Shown: positions 9,515-17,755 of the stretch, in pieces
Numbering within the stretch: the stretch's first letter is position 1
How the letters are laid out: each line of letters starts with the position of its first letter
NCBI RefSeq assembly: GCF_003663845.1
Contig: NZ_RCCA01000001.1
Location: 1 to 64,000, forward strand
DNA length: 64,000 nt
Origin: Chryseobacterium sp. 7
GTDB lineage: Bacteria > Bacteroidota > Bacteroidia > Flavobacteriales > Weeksellaceae
Direction: 5' to 3'
Position numbers and translations under genes: made by a program
The notes under the pieces: generated by a model
What the model was told of the DNA's origin: nothing
The model's database searches: none
What the model saw: the letters and a program-made list of their open reading frames with translations, nothing else

Positions 9515-10537
9515 CTAAATTGTATTCTTTAGCAAATTCCCGGATTTCCTCGGCGGATATTTCTCTACCAGATCAGCAATCGCTTTAATATGCTCAGGAG
9601 TCGTACCACAGCACCCTCCGATAATGTTGATCAGTCCTTTTTCCACATATTCTTTGATCTGTCTTGCCATATCTTCAGGAGTTTCATCATATTTTCCGAA
9701 GGCATTGGGTAAACCGGCATTCGGGTAAGCTGAAACATAGAATTCTGAATTATGAGCCAGTGTTTCAAGATAAGGGGTAAGCTGATCTGCTCCCAATGCA
9801 CAGTTGAAACCTACGCTCAATAAATTCAGGTGGGAAACTGAGATCAGGAATGCTTCTGCAGTCTGTCCGCTCAATGTTCTTCCGGAAGCATCCGTAATAG
9901 TTCCTGAAACCATAATTGGAATTTTTATTCCTCTTTCGTCCTGTAATTCATCAATGGCGAATAAAGCAGCTTTTGCATTCAGGGTATCAAAGATGGTTTC
10001 AACCAAAAGGATATCTGAGCCTCCGTCCAACAACGCTTCACACTGCTGTTTGTAAGCTACTCTCAATTCTTCAAAAGTGATAGCTCTGTATCCGGGATCA
10101 TTCACATCCGGGCTTAAACTTGCCGTTCTGTTCGTTGGTCCTATAGATCCCGCTACGAATCTCGGTTTTTCCGGATTTTTTGCAGTGTATTCATCACAGG
10201 CTTTTCTGGCAATTTTTGCAGATTCATAGTTCAGATCGTATACCAGATCTTCCATATGATAATCTGCCATTGCAATGGTGGTTCCTGAAAACGTATTGGT
10301 TTCAATGATATCAGCACCTGCTTCCAGATATTTTTTGTGAACTTCTTCAATCGCCTGAGGCTGCGTCAGAGAAAGCAGGTCATTATTTCCTTTTACCGGA
10401 TATTCCCAGTCTTTGAAACGCTCTCCACGATAGTCTTCTTCTTCGAATTTGTATCTCTGAAGCATAGTTCCCATTGCACCATCAAGAATTAAAATTCTTT
10501 CGGATATCGCTTTATATAATTGTTCTGAATTTTTCAT
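9515..10537 (-). CDS. metH: Homocysteine S-methyltransferase half of split methionine synthase
   Basis: A 340-residue barrel corresponding to the N-terminal module of MetH: it binds zinc and activates homocysteine as a thiolate to receive the methyl group from methylcobalamin. It shows [11 protein letters not shown] near the N terminus, [12 protein letters not shown], and the three zinc cysteines in VGFNCALGA (Cys246) and [12 protein letters not shown] (Cys309, Cys310). The reaction needs the partner encoded immediately downstream (6769-9429). Its first 26 bp overlap the end of the S23-type four-helix-bundle gene, which suggests coupled translation. Confidence 0.96.
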   Translation of the reverse strand: MKNSEQLYKAISERILILDGAMGTMLQRYKFEEEDYRGERFKDWEYPVKGNNDLLSLTQPQAIEEVHKKYLEAGADIIETNTFSGTTIAMADYHMEDLVYDLNYESAKIARKACDEYTAKNPEKPRFVAGSIGPTNRTASLSPDVNDPGYRAITFEELRVAYKQQCEALLDGGSDILLVETIFDTLNAKAALFAIDELQDERGIKIPIMVSGTITDASGRTLSGQTAEAFLISVSHLNLLSVGFNCALGADQLTPYLETLAHNSEFYVSAYPNAGLPNAFGKYDETPEDMARQIKEYVEKGLINIIGGCCGTTPEHIKAIADLVEKYPPRKSGNLLKNTI

Positions 10538-10898
10538 ATTCTATCAATTTGTAACAGTTTATAAATCCGCTGACCAGTTTTTTGCATAAGAGGATTTTTT
10601 TATTAATGATTTCAAAATCCTCTTTAGAAATATAATGTTGGTCTAGAGCCAAATGGAAATGAGCCTCCAGTTTATTAAGAGATTCCCCGGCTATGTGTAA
10701 AAACGGTAAAGTATCTTCAGGAATCTCTCTTCTACTTCCTTCCGTTATATTAAACGAAACTGAAGTTGCCATTCTTCTTATTTGACTTGTTAAAGCCAAT
10801 AATTCTTCTCCAGGAAAGTTTGTGGTCAAAATATAAGTCAGAGTAACCAACTTTCTTACTTCCCTATAAATTGCTAATTCTGTGTAGTCTCTATCCAT
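10512..10898 (-). CDS. Four-helix-bundle protein (S23/23S rRNA IVS-type)
   Basis: A 128-residue all-helical protein of the S23/IVP family, first seen encoded in intervening sequences of 23S rRNA. Signature segments: [44 protein letters not shown] and [21 protein letters not shown]. Such proteins form oligomers and probably bind nucleic acid or other proteins, but their biological role is unknown. It is wedged in the methionine operon between metZ-like and the homocysteine methyltransferase gene, overlapping the latter by 26 bp. A second member sits at 21002-21352 inside another conserved operon. Confidence 0.88.
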   Translation of the reverse strand: MDRDYTELAIYREVRKLVTLTYILTTNFPGEELLALTSQIRRMATSVSFNITEGSRREIPEDTLPFLHIAGESLNKLEAHFHLALDQHYISKEDFEIINKKILLCKKLVSGFINCYKLIEYEKFRTII

Positions 10899-10925
10899 TT
10901 GGCTCTATAAACTGTCAACGATTAA

Positions 10926-12086
10926 CTAATCTAAGGCCTGTTTCAGATCCGCGATAACATCTTCTACATTTTCCAGTCCTACTGAGCAACGAACCAATCC
11001 TGCTGTAATTCCTACCTCATTTCTTTCTTCATCTGACAGTTTAGAATGGGTAGTGGATGCCGGATGCGTAACGATCGTTCTTGTATCACCTAAATTGGCG
11101 GACAATGAACACATTTGTATCTTATCTAAAAAGGCTCTTCCTCCTTCTATACCACCTTTTATTTCAAATGCTACGATATTTCCTCCCAGCTTCATCTGCT
11201 TTTTGGCTACTTCATAGCTTGGGTGGGATTTCAGGAAAGGATATTTTACTAATTCCACATTGGGATGGCTTTCTAAAAACTCAGCTACCTTCAATGCATT
11301 CTCACAGTGTTTTTCTACCCGGATTGCCAATGTTTCAAGGCTTTTTGATAGTACCCATGCATTAAAAGGAGACAATGCAGGCCCTGTATTTCTTGCAAAA
11401 AGATAAATTTCTCTGATCAGGTCTTCTTTTCCTACTGCTATTCCTCCTAAAACTCTTCCCTGTCCGTCAATCAGTTTTGTAGCTGAGTGTACAACAATAT
11501 CTGCACCGTATTTGATAGGCTGCTGAAGATAAGGTGTTGCAAAACAGTTGTCTACAATAAAAATAAGATTGTGTTTTTTGGCGATCTGCCCGAAGAATTC
11601 AAGATCCAGAATTTCAATAGCCGGATTGGTAGGCGTTTCAAGATATAAGATCTTAGTATTAGGTTGAATGTATTGCTCTACGTTTGCGGCATCTTCTGCT
11701 TTGAAATATGAAGTTTCAATATTCCATTTCGGGAAATACTTAGTAAACAATGTATGTGTAGACCCGAATACAGACTGACAGCTCACAATGTGATCTCCGG
11801 CATTTAACAAAGCTGCAAATGTAGAATAGATGGCTGCCATTCCTGTTGCAAAGGCATATCCTGCTTCTGCGCCTTCCATTTTAGCGATCTTATCTGTAAA
11901 TTCTGTTACGTTGGGATTAGAGAAGCGGCTGTATAGATTTTTAGGCTTTTCTTCAGCAAAGCTTGCTCTCATATCTTCCGCATCCTGAAATATAAAACTG
12001 GAGGTCAGATAGAGCGGTGTTGAATGCTCGTCAAACTGAGATCTTTCAGTCTGGGTTCTTATTGCTGATGTTTCAAAATTTTCCAT
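10926..12086 (-). CDS. metZ: PLP-dependent O-acylhomoserine sulfhydrylase / cystathionine gamma-synthase family
   Basis: Cys/Met-metabolism PLP enzyme of 386 residues that most likely forms homocysteine (or cystathionine) from an acylated homoserine. Visible: YSRFSNPNVTEFTDKIA (active-site Tyr/Arg), GYAFATGMAAI (phosphate-binding turn), IVDNCFATPYL (Asp179, pyridine-N contact) and HSATKLIDGQG (Lys204, Schiff base). Sequence alone does not separate O-succinylhomoserine sulfhydrylase (MetZ) from MetB. The neighbouring MetX-like acyltransferase and the methionine synthase genes support homocysteine formation. A 121-bp gap containing a perfect inverted repeat separates it from the upstream homoserine dehydrogenase. 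Confidence 0.85.
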   Translation of the reverse strand: MENFETSAIRTQTERSQFDEHSTPLYLTSSFIFQDAEDMRASFAEEKPKNLYSRFSNPNVTEFTDKIAKMEGAEAGYAFATGMAAIYSTFAALLNAGDHIVSCQSVFGSTHTLFTKYFPKWNIETSYFKAEDAANVEQYIQPNTKILYLETPTNPAIEILDLEFFGQIAKKHNLIFIVDNCFATPYLQQPIKYGADIVVHSATKLIDGQGRVLGGIAVGKEDLIREIYLFARNTGPALSPFNAWVLSKSLETLAIRVEKHCENALKVAEFLESHPNVELVKYPFLKSHPSYEVAKKQMKLGGNIVAFEIKGGIEGGRAFLDKIQMCSLSANLGDTRTIVTHPASTTHSKLSDEERNEVGITAGLVRCSVGLENVEDVIADLKQALD

Positions 12087-12103
12087 ATAGTTTTAATTTT
12101 AAT

Positions 12104-12193
12104 AATGTACAATGTATTTTCAGGCTGCTATTCTATACTTCATTAAACAAATCCCTCTGCATTGCTCTCTTCTTCATGAATACATTGTACATT
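12104..12193. repeat. 15-bp perfect inverted repeat bounding a 90-bp spacer in the met operon
   Basis: AATGTACAATGTATT (12104-12118) is repeated inverted as AATACATTGTACATT (12179-12193) with 60 nt between. It fills nearly the whole hom-metZ gap in an operon whose other junctions are mostly short. It could fold in the mRNA or be a miniature inserted element. Confidence 0.85.
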
Positions 12194-12207
12194 TTACTTT
12201 GTACAAA

Positions 12208-13746
12208 TTATTTAGTTTCACTTACTCTTAAAATATCTCCGAATACACCTCTTGCAGTTACCTGTGCTCCGGCTCCGGCTCCCATGATAACAATTGGGTT
12301 TTCTCCGTAACTTTCTGTATAAATTTCAAAGATTGAATCTGAACCTTTCAGCTGTCCTAATGCGGATGTCGCAGGAACAGACACCAGTTTTACATCCAGT
12401 TCACCTTTATCTTTCTGTAAGTCACCATGCAGATCACCTACATATCTCAATACATGTCCGGGTTCCTGGTTTTCTTTTATTTTCTGGTATTCTTCGTCTA
12501 GTTCCCCAAGTCTTGAAAGGAATTCTGACTTTGAAACTTCAAGCAGGCTTTCCGGAACCAGGTTTTGAATATTGATATCTCCAAATTCGTTGATTAAATC
12601 TAATTCTCTCGCCAGGATCAATAATTTTCTTGCCACATCATTTCCTGATAAATCTTCTCGTGGATCCGGTTCTGTAAATCCTTTTTCCAAAGCTTCGTTG
12701 ATGATGGTTGAGAATTTATCGTCTCTCAAAGAAAAATTATTGAAAACATAACTCAGTGTTCCGGAGAATACTCCTTTGATTCTTGTGATATTTTCTCCTG
12801 AAAGGTGTAATAATTTAATCGTATCAATCAATGGTAAGCCCGCCCCCACATTGGTTTCATACAGATAACGTCTGTTATTTTTATTCAACGTATATCTTAG
12901 TTTTCTGTACTCTTCAATCGGAAGGGTATTGAAAATTTTGTTGGAAGAAACCAGATCAAATCCGTTTTCTGCCAAAGCGTGATAATTCTTTACAAAATCT
13001 TTGCTGGCTGTGTTATCCACAACAATCAGGTTCTCCAGTTGATTTTCATTAGAAAAATTAATAAGTTCTTCTACATTTGATGGATGTTCTGCTGTTAAAA
13101 CCTCATCACTCCAATTAGTATCAAATCCTTTTTTGTTGAAGGCAATTTTCTTTGAGTTGGCCACTGCCACCACCTTAAGATCTATCTTTTTACGTTTTTT
13201 AATTTCTTCCGCAGATTCCAGAACCTGCTGTATCAATGTTTTTCCTACATTTCCGTGACCAATGATAGCCAAATGAACTGTCTTTGGTTTTTTGAAAATT
13301 TCAGATTCTATAATATTTTTTGTTTTTTCATCCTGTGAAGAAGTCACTACAATGTTGACTCTGTTTTCTCCAGCTACCTGGTTTAAAAGCAATGGAAAAA
13401 CATTGTTTCTTGCCAGCTCAACAAAGACTTTATTGAAATCTTCTGCTACAAAACCAATCACAGAAACATTATTGATACTGTAGATCTGGGAAACTTTTCC
13501 TGATTTTCTTTCTTCTTCAAATTCATCAATAAGACAGGCTACTGCTTTTTCTGCATCATTGGCGTGAACCAGAATAGAAATTCCGTTTTCTACGGCCTGC
13601 TGAGAAATTACACCTACACTGATGCGCGCTAAAGTAAGCGCTTTAAAAATTCGTCCGTCAATCCCGATTTCTCCCAGGAAATCTTCTCCTTCAAATTTGA
13701 CGATTGATCTGTTCTTCAAAAATTTTATTTCGTTAGCATTTTTCAT
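12208..13746 (-). CDS. hom: Homoserine dehydrogenase with N-terminal ACT region
   Basis: Reduces aspartate semialdehyde to homoserine, the branch point to threonine and methionine. The 512-residue protein looks like the C-terminal two thirds of a ThrA/MetL fusion without the kinase: tandem ACT-like segments (about 20-150, IDGRIFKALTLARISVGVIS and NVSVIGFVAEDFNKVF), then an NAD(P)-binding fold with IIGHGNVGKTLIQQ (about 160), VDNTASKDFV, and the catalytic region GAGLPLIDTIK, SGTLSYVFN and EPDPREDLSGNDVARK. The ACT domains suggest allosteric control by an amino acid. It starts 5 bp after the metX-like stop, so both are translated from the riboswitch-controlled mRNA. Confidence 0.93.
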   Translation of the reverse strand: MKNANEIKFLKNRSIVKFEGEDFLGEIGIDGRIFKALTLARISVGVISQQAVENGISILVHANDAEKAVACLIDEFEEERKSGKVSQIYSINNVSVIGFVAEDFNKVFVELARNNVFPLLLNQVAGENRVNIVVTSSQDEKTKNIIESEIFKKPKTVHLAIIGHGNVGKTLIQQVLESAEEIKKRKKIDLKVVAVANSKKIAFNKKGFDTNWSDEVLTAEHPSNVEELINFSNENQLENLIVVDNTASKDFVKNYHALAENGFDLVSSNKIFNTLPIEEYRKLRYTLNKNNRRYLYETNVGAGLPLIDTIKLLHLSGENITRIKGVFSGTLSYVFNNFSLRDDKFSTIINEALEKGFTEPDPREDLSGNDVARKLLILARELDLINEFGDINIQNLVPESLLEVSKSEFLSRLGELDEEYQKIKENQEPGHVLRYVGDLHGDLQKDKGELDVKLVSVPATSALGQLKGSDSIFEIYTESYGENPIVIMGAGAGAQVTARGVFGDILRVSETK

Positions 13747-13751
13747 TACTT

Positions 13752-14690
13752 CTATAAAATGTTTTTAATGATATTATTTAATTGTTGATATTCCATTAGG
13801 AAGGCATCATGCCCGTGTATAGATTGGATCTCGTGATAAGAAACATCCTTATTTTTCTCTTTTAAGTTTTCAAAACACATTCGGATTTCAGAAGCCGGGA
13901 AGAATAAGTCTGTATCTACGGAGATCATGTGCATTCGTGCCTGTATGTTCTCCAACGCTTCTTCAGCAACGTTTATATTCATCAAGAGATGGTTCATCAG
14001 CTTGTAACTTTTTAAACTAAACCTTTCGTTTAGCGCATTACCATGATAAACCAGCCAGTCTTCTGATTCCAGGCGTTGTTTTTCCTGGTTATATTGGTTT
14101 TGAAATCTGTCATTGAGTGACTGTGGAGTTCTGTAACACAACATCGCATGAATTCTTGCTTTCTGTAATGGTTCCTCTTTATCATTCAATAAAAATTTCT
14201 GAACCAGACACTGTGCATGAAGCCAGTCGTGTGTTCTGTAATCACAGGCTATAGGAATAAATATTTCCGCGAGATCCGGCTGCTTAGCAAGCATTTCCCA
14301 GGCAATCCCTCCTCCCAGAGAGCCTCCGATAATGGCGTATAAATTTTTGATATGTAACGCTTCAAGGCCTTTCAGAAATATCGTAGCGATATCTGAAGGA
14401 GTGAAGTCTTCATAGTCTTCAATTAAAAAATCGTCATATCCGTTTCCGGGTATATTAAAGCACAGAACAGTATATTTATCAGTATCTACAATCTGATTTT
14501 CTCCTACCAATTGTTTCCACCAGCCTTTTGCTCCGGATACATTGGAATTTCCGGTAAGAGCATGGTTGATTAAAATGACAGGGGCTGTAAACAGATCTTT
14601 CCCAAAAAGCTGATAGCTTAATGAGATACGGTATTCCTTTTGGGAATAAGTTTGATACGTAAGATTAATATAGTTTAGTTCTGTTTTCAA
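13752..14690 (-). CDS. metX: Homoserine O-acyltransferase-like alpha/beta hydrolase (MetX family)
   Basis: First gene of the methionine operon; it probably activates homoserine by acylation (acetyl or succinyl donor not decidable). At 312 residues it is shorter than usual MetX (about 350-380) but keeps NHALTGNSN (oxyanion loop), nucleophile Ser124 in IIGGSLGGGIAWEM, Asp261 in VDTDLFFPASE and His294 in IHGHDAFLMEY, a complete catalytic triad. Position directly behind the SAM-I riboswitch and ahead of hom and metZ-like strongly supports a methionine role. The lid region appears reduced compared with longer relatives. Confidence 0.88.
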   Translation of the reverse strand: MKTELNYINLTYQTYSQKEYRISLSYQLFGKDLFTAPVILINHALTGNSNVSGAKGWWKQLVGENQIVDTDKYTVLCFNIPGNGYDDFLIEDYEDFTPSDIATIFLKGLEALHIKNLYAIIGGSLGGGIAWEMLAKQPDLAEIFIPIACDYRTHDWLHAQCLVQKFLLNDKEEPLQKARIHAMLCYRTPQSLNDRFQNQYNQEKQRLESEDWLVYHGNALNERFSLKSYKLMNHLLMNINVAEEALENIQARMHMISVDTDLFFPASEIRMCFENLKEKNKDVSYHEIQSIHGHDAFLMEYQQLNNIIKNIL

Positions 14691-14752
14691 TTCTATTAAA
14701 TTTTAATACAATTGAAAATGCCACAGGAAATGGCTGAAAAAGAACTTCAGTG

Positions 14753-14856
14753 AGTTATCTGTCCAAAATACTTTGGTAGAACGTAGCACCTTCTTTGCTT
14801 GCGCAAAGGGTTGCTAAGGTTTCATAGGGTCTAATCCCTCAACCTTTCTTGATAAC
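14753..14856 (-). ncRNA. SAM-I (S-box) riboswitch
   Basis: Minus strand: GTTATCAAGAAAGGTTGAGG, GATTAGACCCTATGAAACC, TTAGCAACCC, then AAGGTGCTACGTTC and closing AGATAAC. Outer helix P1 (GTTATC/GATAAC), the kink-turn side, the joining segment with ATGAAACC and AGCAACC, and the AAGGTGCTA motif are all present in order. Binding S-adenosylmethionine would shut off the metX-to-metF operon. No convincing poly-U terminator is visible between the aptamer and the metX start (14752-14691), so the mode of control is unclear. Confidence 0.95.
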
Positions 14857-14885
14857 ATTTTCAATATTTGAATGAACGAATGATG

Positions 14886-14915
14886 CAAAGGTAGTTCTTT
14901 TCTTTTAATTTCAAA
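14886..14915 (-). promoter_or_regulatory. Promoter of the methionine operon
   Basis: Minus strand: TTTG (14915-14912), 18-nt spacer, TACCTTTG (14893-14886), a full TAnnTTTG match placed about 30 nt before the riboswitch 5' end. Confidence 0.75.
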
Positions 14916-14996
14916 AAAAAATTATTTTAATATTTAAAAAAGCCCTTAAATACAAGTATTTCAAAGGTATATTAATAATTATTCAGATGAAAAAAA

Positions 14997-15027
14997 TTGG
15001 AATTACCTTTCAAAAAAACTAACTTCG
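14997..15027 (+). promoter_or_regulatory. Promoter of the glycosidase gene
   Basis: TTG (14997-14999), 20-nt spacer, TAACTTCG (15020-15027; one mismatch to TAnnTTTG), 19 bp ahead of the ATG at 15047, leaving a very short leader. Confidence 0.5.
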
Positions 15028-15046
15028 TGTGGAAAAATGATGAGAT

Positions 15047-17662
15047 ATGACCGCTGAAAAAGAAAGATTACAAGATACCAAATGGAAAAACTGGGGACCT
15101 TATGTAAGCAACCGGCAGTGGGGAAATGTACGCGAAGACTATAGCCCGAACGGGAATGCCTGGAATTTTACCAATCATAATAATGCCGAAAGCTATGCTT
15201 ACCGCTGGGGTGAAGAAGGTATTGCAGGAATTTCTGATGTAAAGCAGATTTTATGTTTTGCTTTTTCATTTTGGAACAAGAAAGACAAAATGGTAAAGGA
15301 AAGGTTCTTCGGGTTGAGCAACCCTCAGGGAAACCACGGAGAAGACATTAAAGAAATCTTTTATTATCTGGATAATACACCCACTCACAGCTATATGAAA
15401 ATGGTGTATAAATACCCGATTAATGAATTTCCTTACGATGATATTGTTGCAGAAAACGGGAGACGCAGTAAAAAGGAACCGGAGTATGAGCTGTTTGATA
15501 CAGGAATTTTTGATAATGATGAATATTTCGATATTTTTATTGAATACTGTAAAGCCGACCACAATGATATCCTTGCCCGAGTAACCATCTGTAACCGAAG
15601 CCAGCATGAAGCACCTATTCTGGTAGCGCCTACTGTATGGTTCAGAAACAACTGGAAATGGGGATACAATACCTATAAAGGAGAAATCAATGCTTCTCAT
15701 GACGGAAGTATTAATATTGGGCACGACAGTATTTCGATCAAGAAATTCTATTCCCGAAATCCGAATGCGCAAAGCGCATTTTGTGATAATGAAACCAATA
15801 ACACCAAGCTTTATGGAACACCTACCGCTGAAAACAGTTATTTCAAAGATGGAATCAATCATTTTATCACCCACCAGACGAATACTATAAATCCCGAAAA
15901 GAAAGGGACAAAAGCTTCTTTTCTGATTGATGAAATGATTGGAGCCGGAGAATCTAAAGTTTTTGACTTCAGACTATGTCCTGATAAGGCCGATGAACCT
16001 TTTGAAAAGTTTGATGAAATTTTCAATACACGAGAGGCTGAAGCAGAAGAGTTTTATAAGGGAATCCAGAATGATACAGTGAACGAAGATGAAAGAAATG
16101 TTCAGAGACAGGCTTTTGCCGGACTTCTTTGGAACAAGCAGTTCTATCATTATAATATCGGAAAATGGCTGAAAGGTGATCCTAACTTTGAAGCCCCAAG
16201 AAATTTCAATGAATATGTAAGAAATACAGAATGGAATCATCTCCATAACAAGGATATTATTTCCATGCCTGATAAATGGGAGTATCCATGGTATGCTACG
16301 TGGGATCTGGCATTTCACTGTGTTCCTTTTTCTATCATAGATGCCGAATTTGCTAAAGGGCAGCTTCTACTTCTTACCAAAGAATGGTATATGCATCCTA
16401 ACGGGCAGCTTCCTGCCTATGAATGGAATATGAGTGACGTGAATCCGCCTGTACATGCCTGGTCATGCTTCCGTGTTTTTAAAATTGATGAAAAAAATAA
16501 CGGAAAGCCGGATTTATTATTCCTGGAGAAAGTATTCCAAAAGCTGCTTCTTAATTTTACCTGGTGGGTTAACCGAAAGGATAAAAACGGGAAAAATATT
16601 TTTGGTGGCGGTTTCCTTGGTCTCGATAATATCGGAGCTTTTGACCGAAATATGGAACTAAAGGATGGTCAGCATCTTGAACAGGCAGACGGAACAAGCT
16701 GGATGGCGATGTATGCACTGAATATGATGCGTATTGCAATGGAACTTGCCCAATATTATCAGGTATACGAAGATATGGCGATCAAATTTTTTGAACATTA
16801 TCTTTATATTGCCGAAGCGATGGAAAATCTGGGTGAAGGCACAAAAGGTCTCTGGAATGAAGAAGACGGATTTTTCTATGATGTACTACAGCTCGGAAAC
16901 GGAGACAGTGTTTCTTTAAAACTAAGAAGTATTGTAGGTTTAATCCCTATGTTTGCCGTTGAGATTGTGGATCATCATTTATTGGAAAAGATGCCTAATT
17001 TCAGAAGCAGAATGGAATGGATCTTAAAAAACAAGCCGGAACTCACCAAACTTGTTTCTCACTGGGACGAAGAAGGACAAGGCCGAAAACACCTGATGAG
17101 CATCCTGCGTAAAAACAGGCTGACAAAAGTTTTGACCAGAATGCTTGATGAAAATGAGTTCCTGAGTTCTTACGGAATCCGTGCCATGTCTAAAGTATAT
17201 GAGGAAAATCCTTTTGTATTCTCTGTGCATGGAAAAGAAAATATGGTCTACTATACGCCTGCAGAAAGTGACAGCCGCATGTTTGGAGGAAACAGCAACT
17301 GGCGGGGCCCAATCTGGTTCCCTATCAACTTCCTGATCGTAGAAAGTCTGCAACGTTTCCATTTTTATTATGGAAACAGTTTAAAAGTAGAATTCCCAAC
17401 GGGAAGTGGTGATAAAAGAAATCTTGATGAAGTAGCTCAAAATATCAGTAAAAGACTTTGTTCGATATTTTTAAAGGATGAGCATGGGCAAAGGGCTTTC
17501 AATGGAGGTAATCCAAAGTTCAATTATGATGAACATTTCAGAGATTATATTACCTTCTTTGAATATTTCCATGGGGATAACGGCCGTGGTGTAGGCGCTT
17601 CCCACCAAACGGGATGGACTGCCACCGTGGCAAAACTGATCAAACCAAGACTTACCTTTTAA
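15047..17662 (+). CDS. GH63/MGH1-like glycoside hydrolase (putative glucosidase)
   Basis: An 871-residue cytoplasmic-looking protein (no signal peptide) of the widespread bacterial 'glucosidase' family related to GH63 and mannosylglycerate hydrolase MGH1. Typical features: MTAEKERLQDTKWKNWGPYV at the N terminus, an N-terminal beta-rich half, then an (alpha/alpha)6 barrel with WEYPWYATWDLAFHCVPFS, PNGQLPAYEWNMSDVNPPVH (probable acid residue), FLGLDNIGAFDRN, EQADGTSWMAMY and NSNWRGPIWFPINFL (probable base region). GASHQTGWTATVAKLI closes the barrel. It likely cleaves alpha-glucosides; substrate unknown. Transcribed alone, it ended in a terminator now split by an IS4-family insertion. Confidence 0.88.
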   Translation: MTAEKERLQDTKWKNWGPYVSNRQWGNVREDYSPNGNAWNFTNHNNAESYAYRWGEEGIAGISDVKQILCFAFSFWNKKDKMVKERFFGLSNPQGNHGEDIKEIFYYLDNTPTHSYMKMVYKYPINEFPYDDIVAENGRRSKKEPEYELFDTGIFDNDEYFDIFIEYCKADHNDILARVTICNRSQHEAPILVAPTVWFRNNWKWGYNTYKGEINASHDGSINIGHDSISIKKFYSRNPNAQSAFCDNETNNTKLYGTPTAENSYFKDGINHFITHQTNTINPEKKGTKASFLIDEMIGAGESKVFDFRLCPDKADEPFEKFDEIFNTREAEAEEFYKGIQNDTVNEDERNVQRQAFAGLLWNKQFYHYNIGKWLKGDPNFEAPRNFNEYVRNTEWNHLHNKDIISMPDKWEYPWYATWDLAFHCVPFSIIDAEFAKGQLLLLTKEWYMHPNGQLPAYEWNMSDVNPPVHAWSCFRVFKIDEKNNGKPDLLFLEKVFQKLLLNFTWWVNRKDKNGKNIFGGGFLGLDNIGAFDRNMELKDGQHLEQADGTSWMAMYALNMMRIAMELAQYYQVYEDMAIKFFEHYLYIAEAMENLGEGTKGLWNEEDGFFYDVLQLGNGDSVSLKLRSIVGLIPMFAVEIVDHHLLEKMPNFRSRMEWILKNKPELTKLVSHWDEEGQGRKHLMSILRKNRLTKVLTRMLDENEFLSSYGIRAMSKVYEENPFVFSVHGKENMVYYTPAESDSRMFGGNSNWRGPIWFPINFLIVESLQRFHFYYGNSLKVEFPTGSGDKRNLDEVAQNISKRLCSIFLKDEHGQRAFNGGNPKFNYDEHFRDYITFFEYFHGDNGRGVGASHQTGWTATVAKLIKPRLTF

Positions 17663-17700
17663 TATAAACAATGAGTAATAGGTAATGAGTAATAAAAAAA

Positions 17701-17715
17701 GCCGGATGTTTCATC
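17701..17715. terminator. Left half of an IS-split bidirectional terminator
   Basis: Joining 17701-17715 to 19133-19140 gives GCCGGATG-TTT-CATCCGGC followed by TTTT and preceded by AAAAAAA: a perfect 8-bp stem usable on both strands, between the convergent glycosidase and osmC genes. The IS4-family element cut it. Confidence 0.85.
17706..17715. repeat. Target-site duplication, left copy (ATGTTTCATC)
   Basis: Ten bases identical to 19123-19132 directly flank the 17-bp terminal inverted repeats of the IS. Confidence 0.93.
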
Positions 17716-17720
17716 TAGTC

Positions 17721-17750
17721 ATGGTCGGAAGAAATTTCCGACCATTTTTT
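17721..17750 (+). terminator. IS left-end terminator against inward transcription
   Basis: Stem ATGGTCGGAA/TTCCGACCAT, 5-nt loop, then TTTTTT on the plus strand; it faces transcripts arriving from the glycosidase gene. Confidence 0.75.
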
Positions 17751-17755
17751 ATGTT

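Noticed and set aside
14691-14752. Transcription terminator as expression platform of the SAM riboswitch
   Set aside because: Only weak stems without a U-run; I do not claim transcriptional attenuation.
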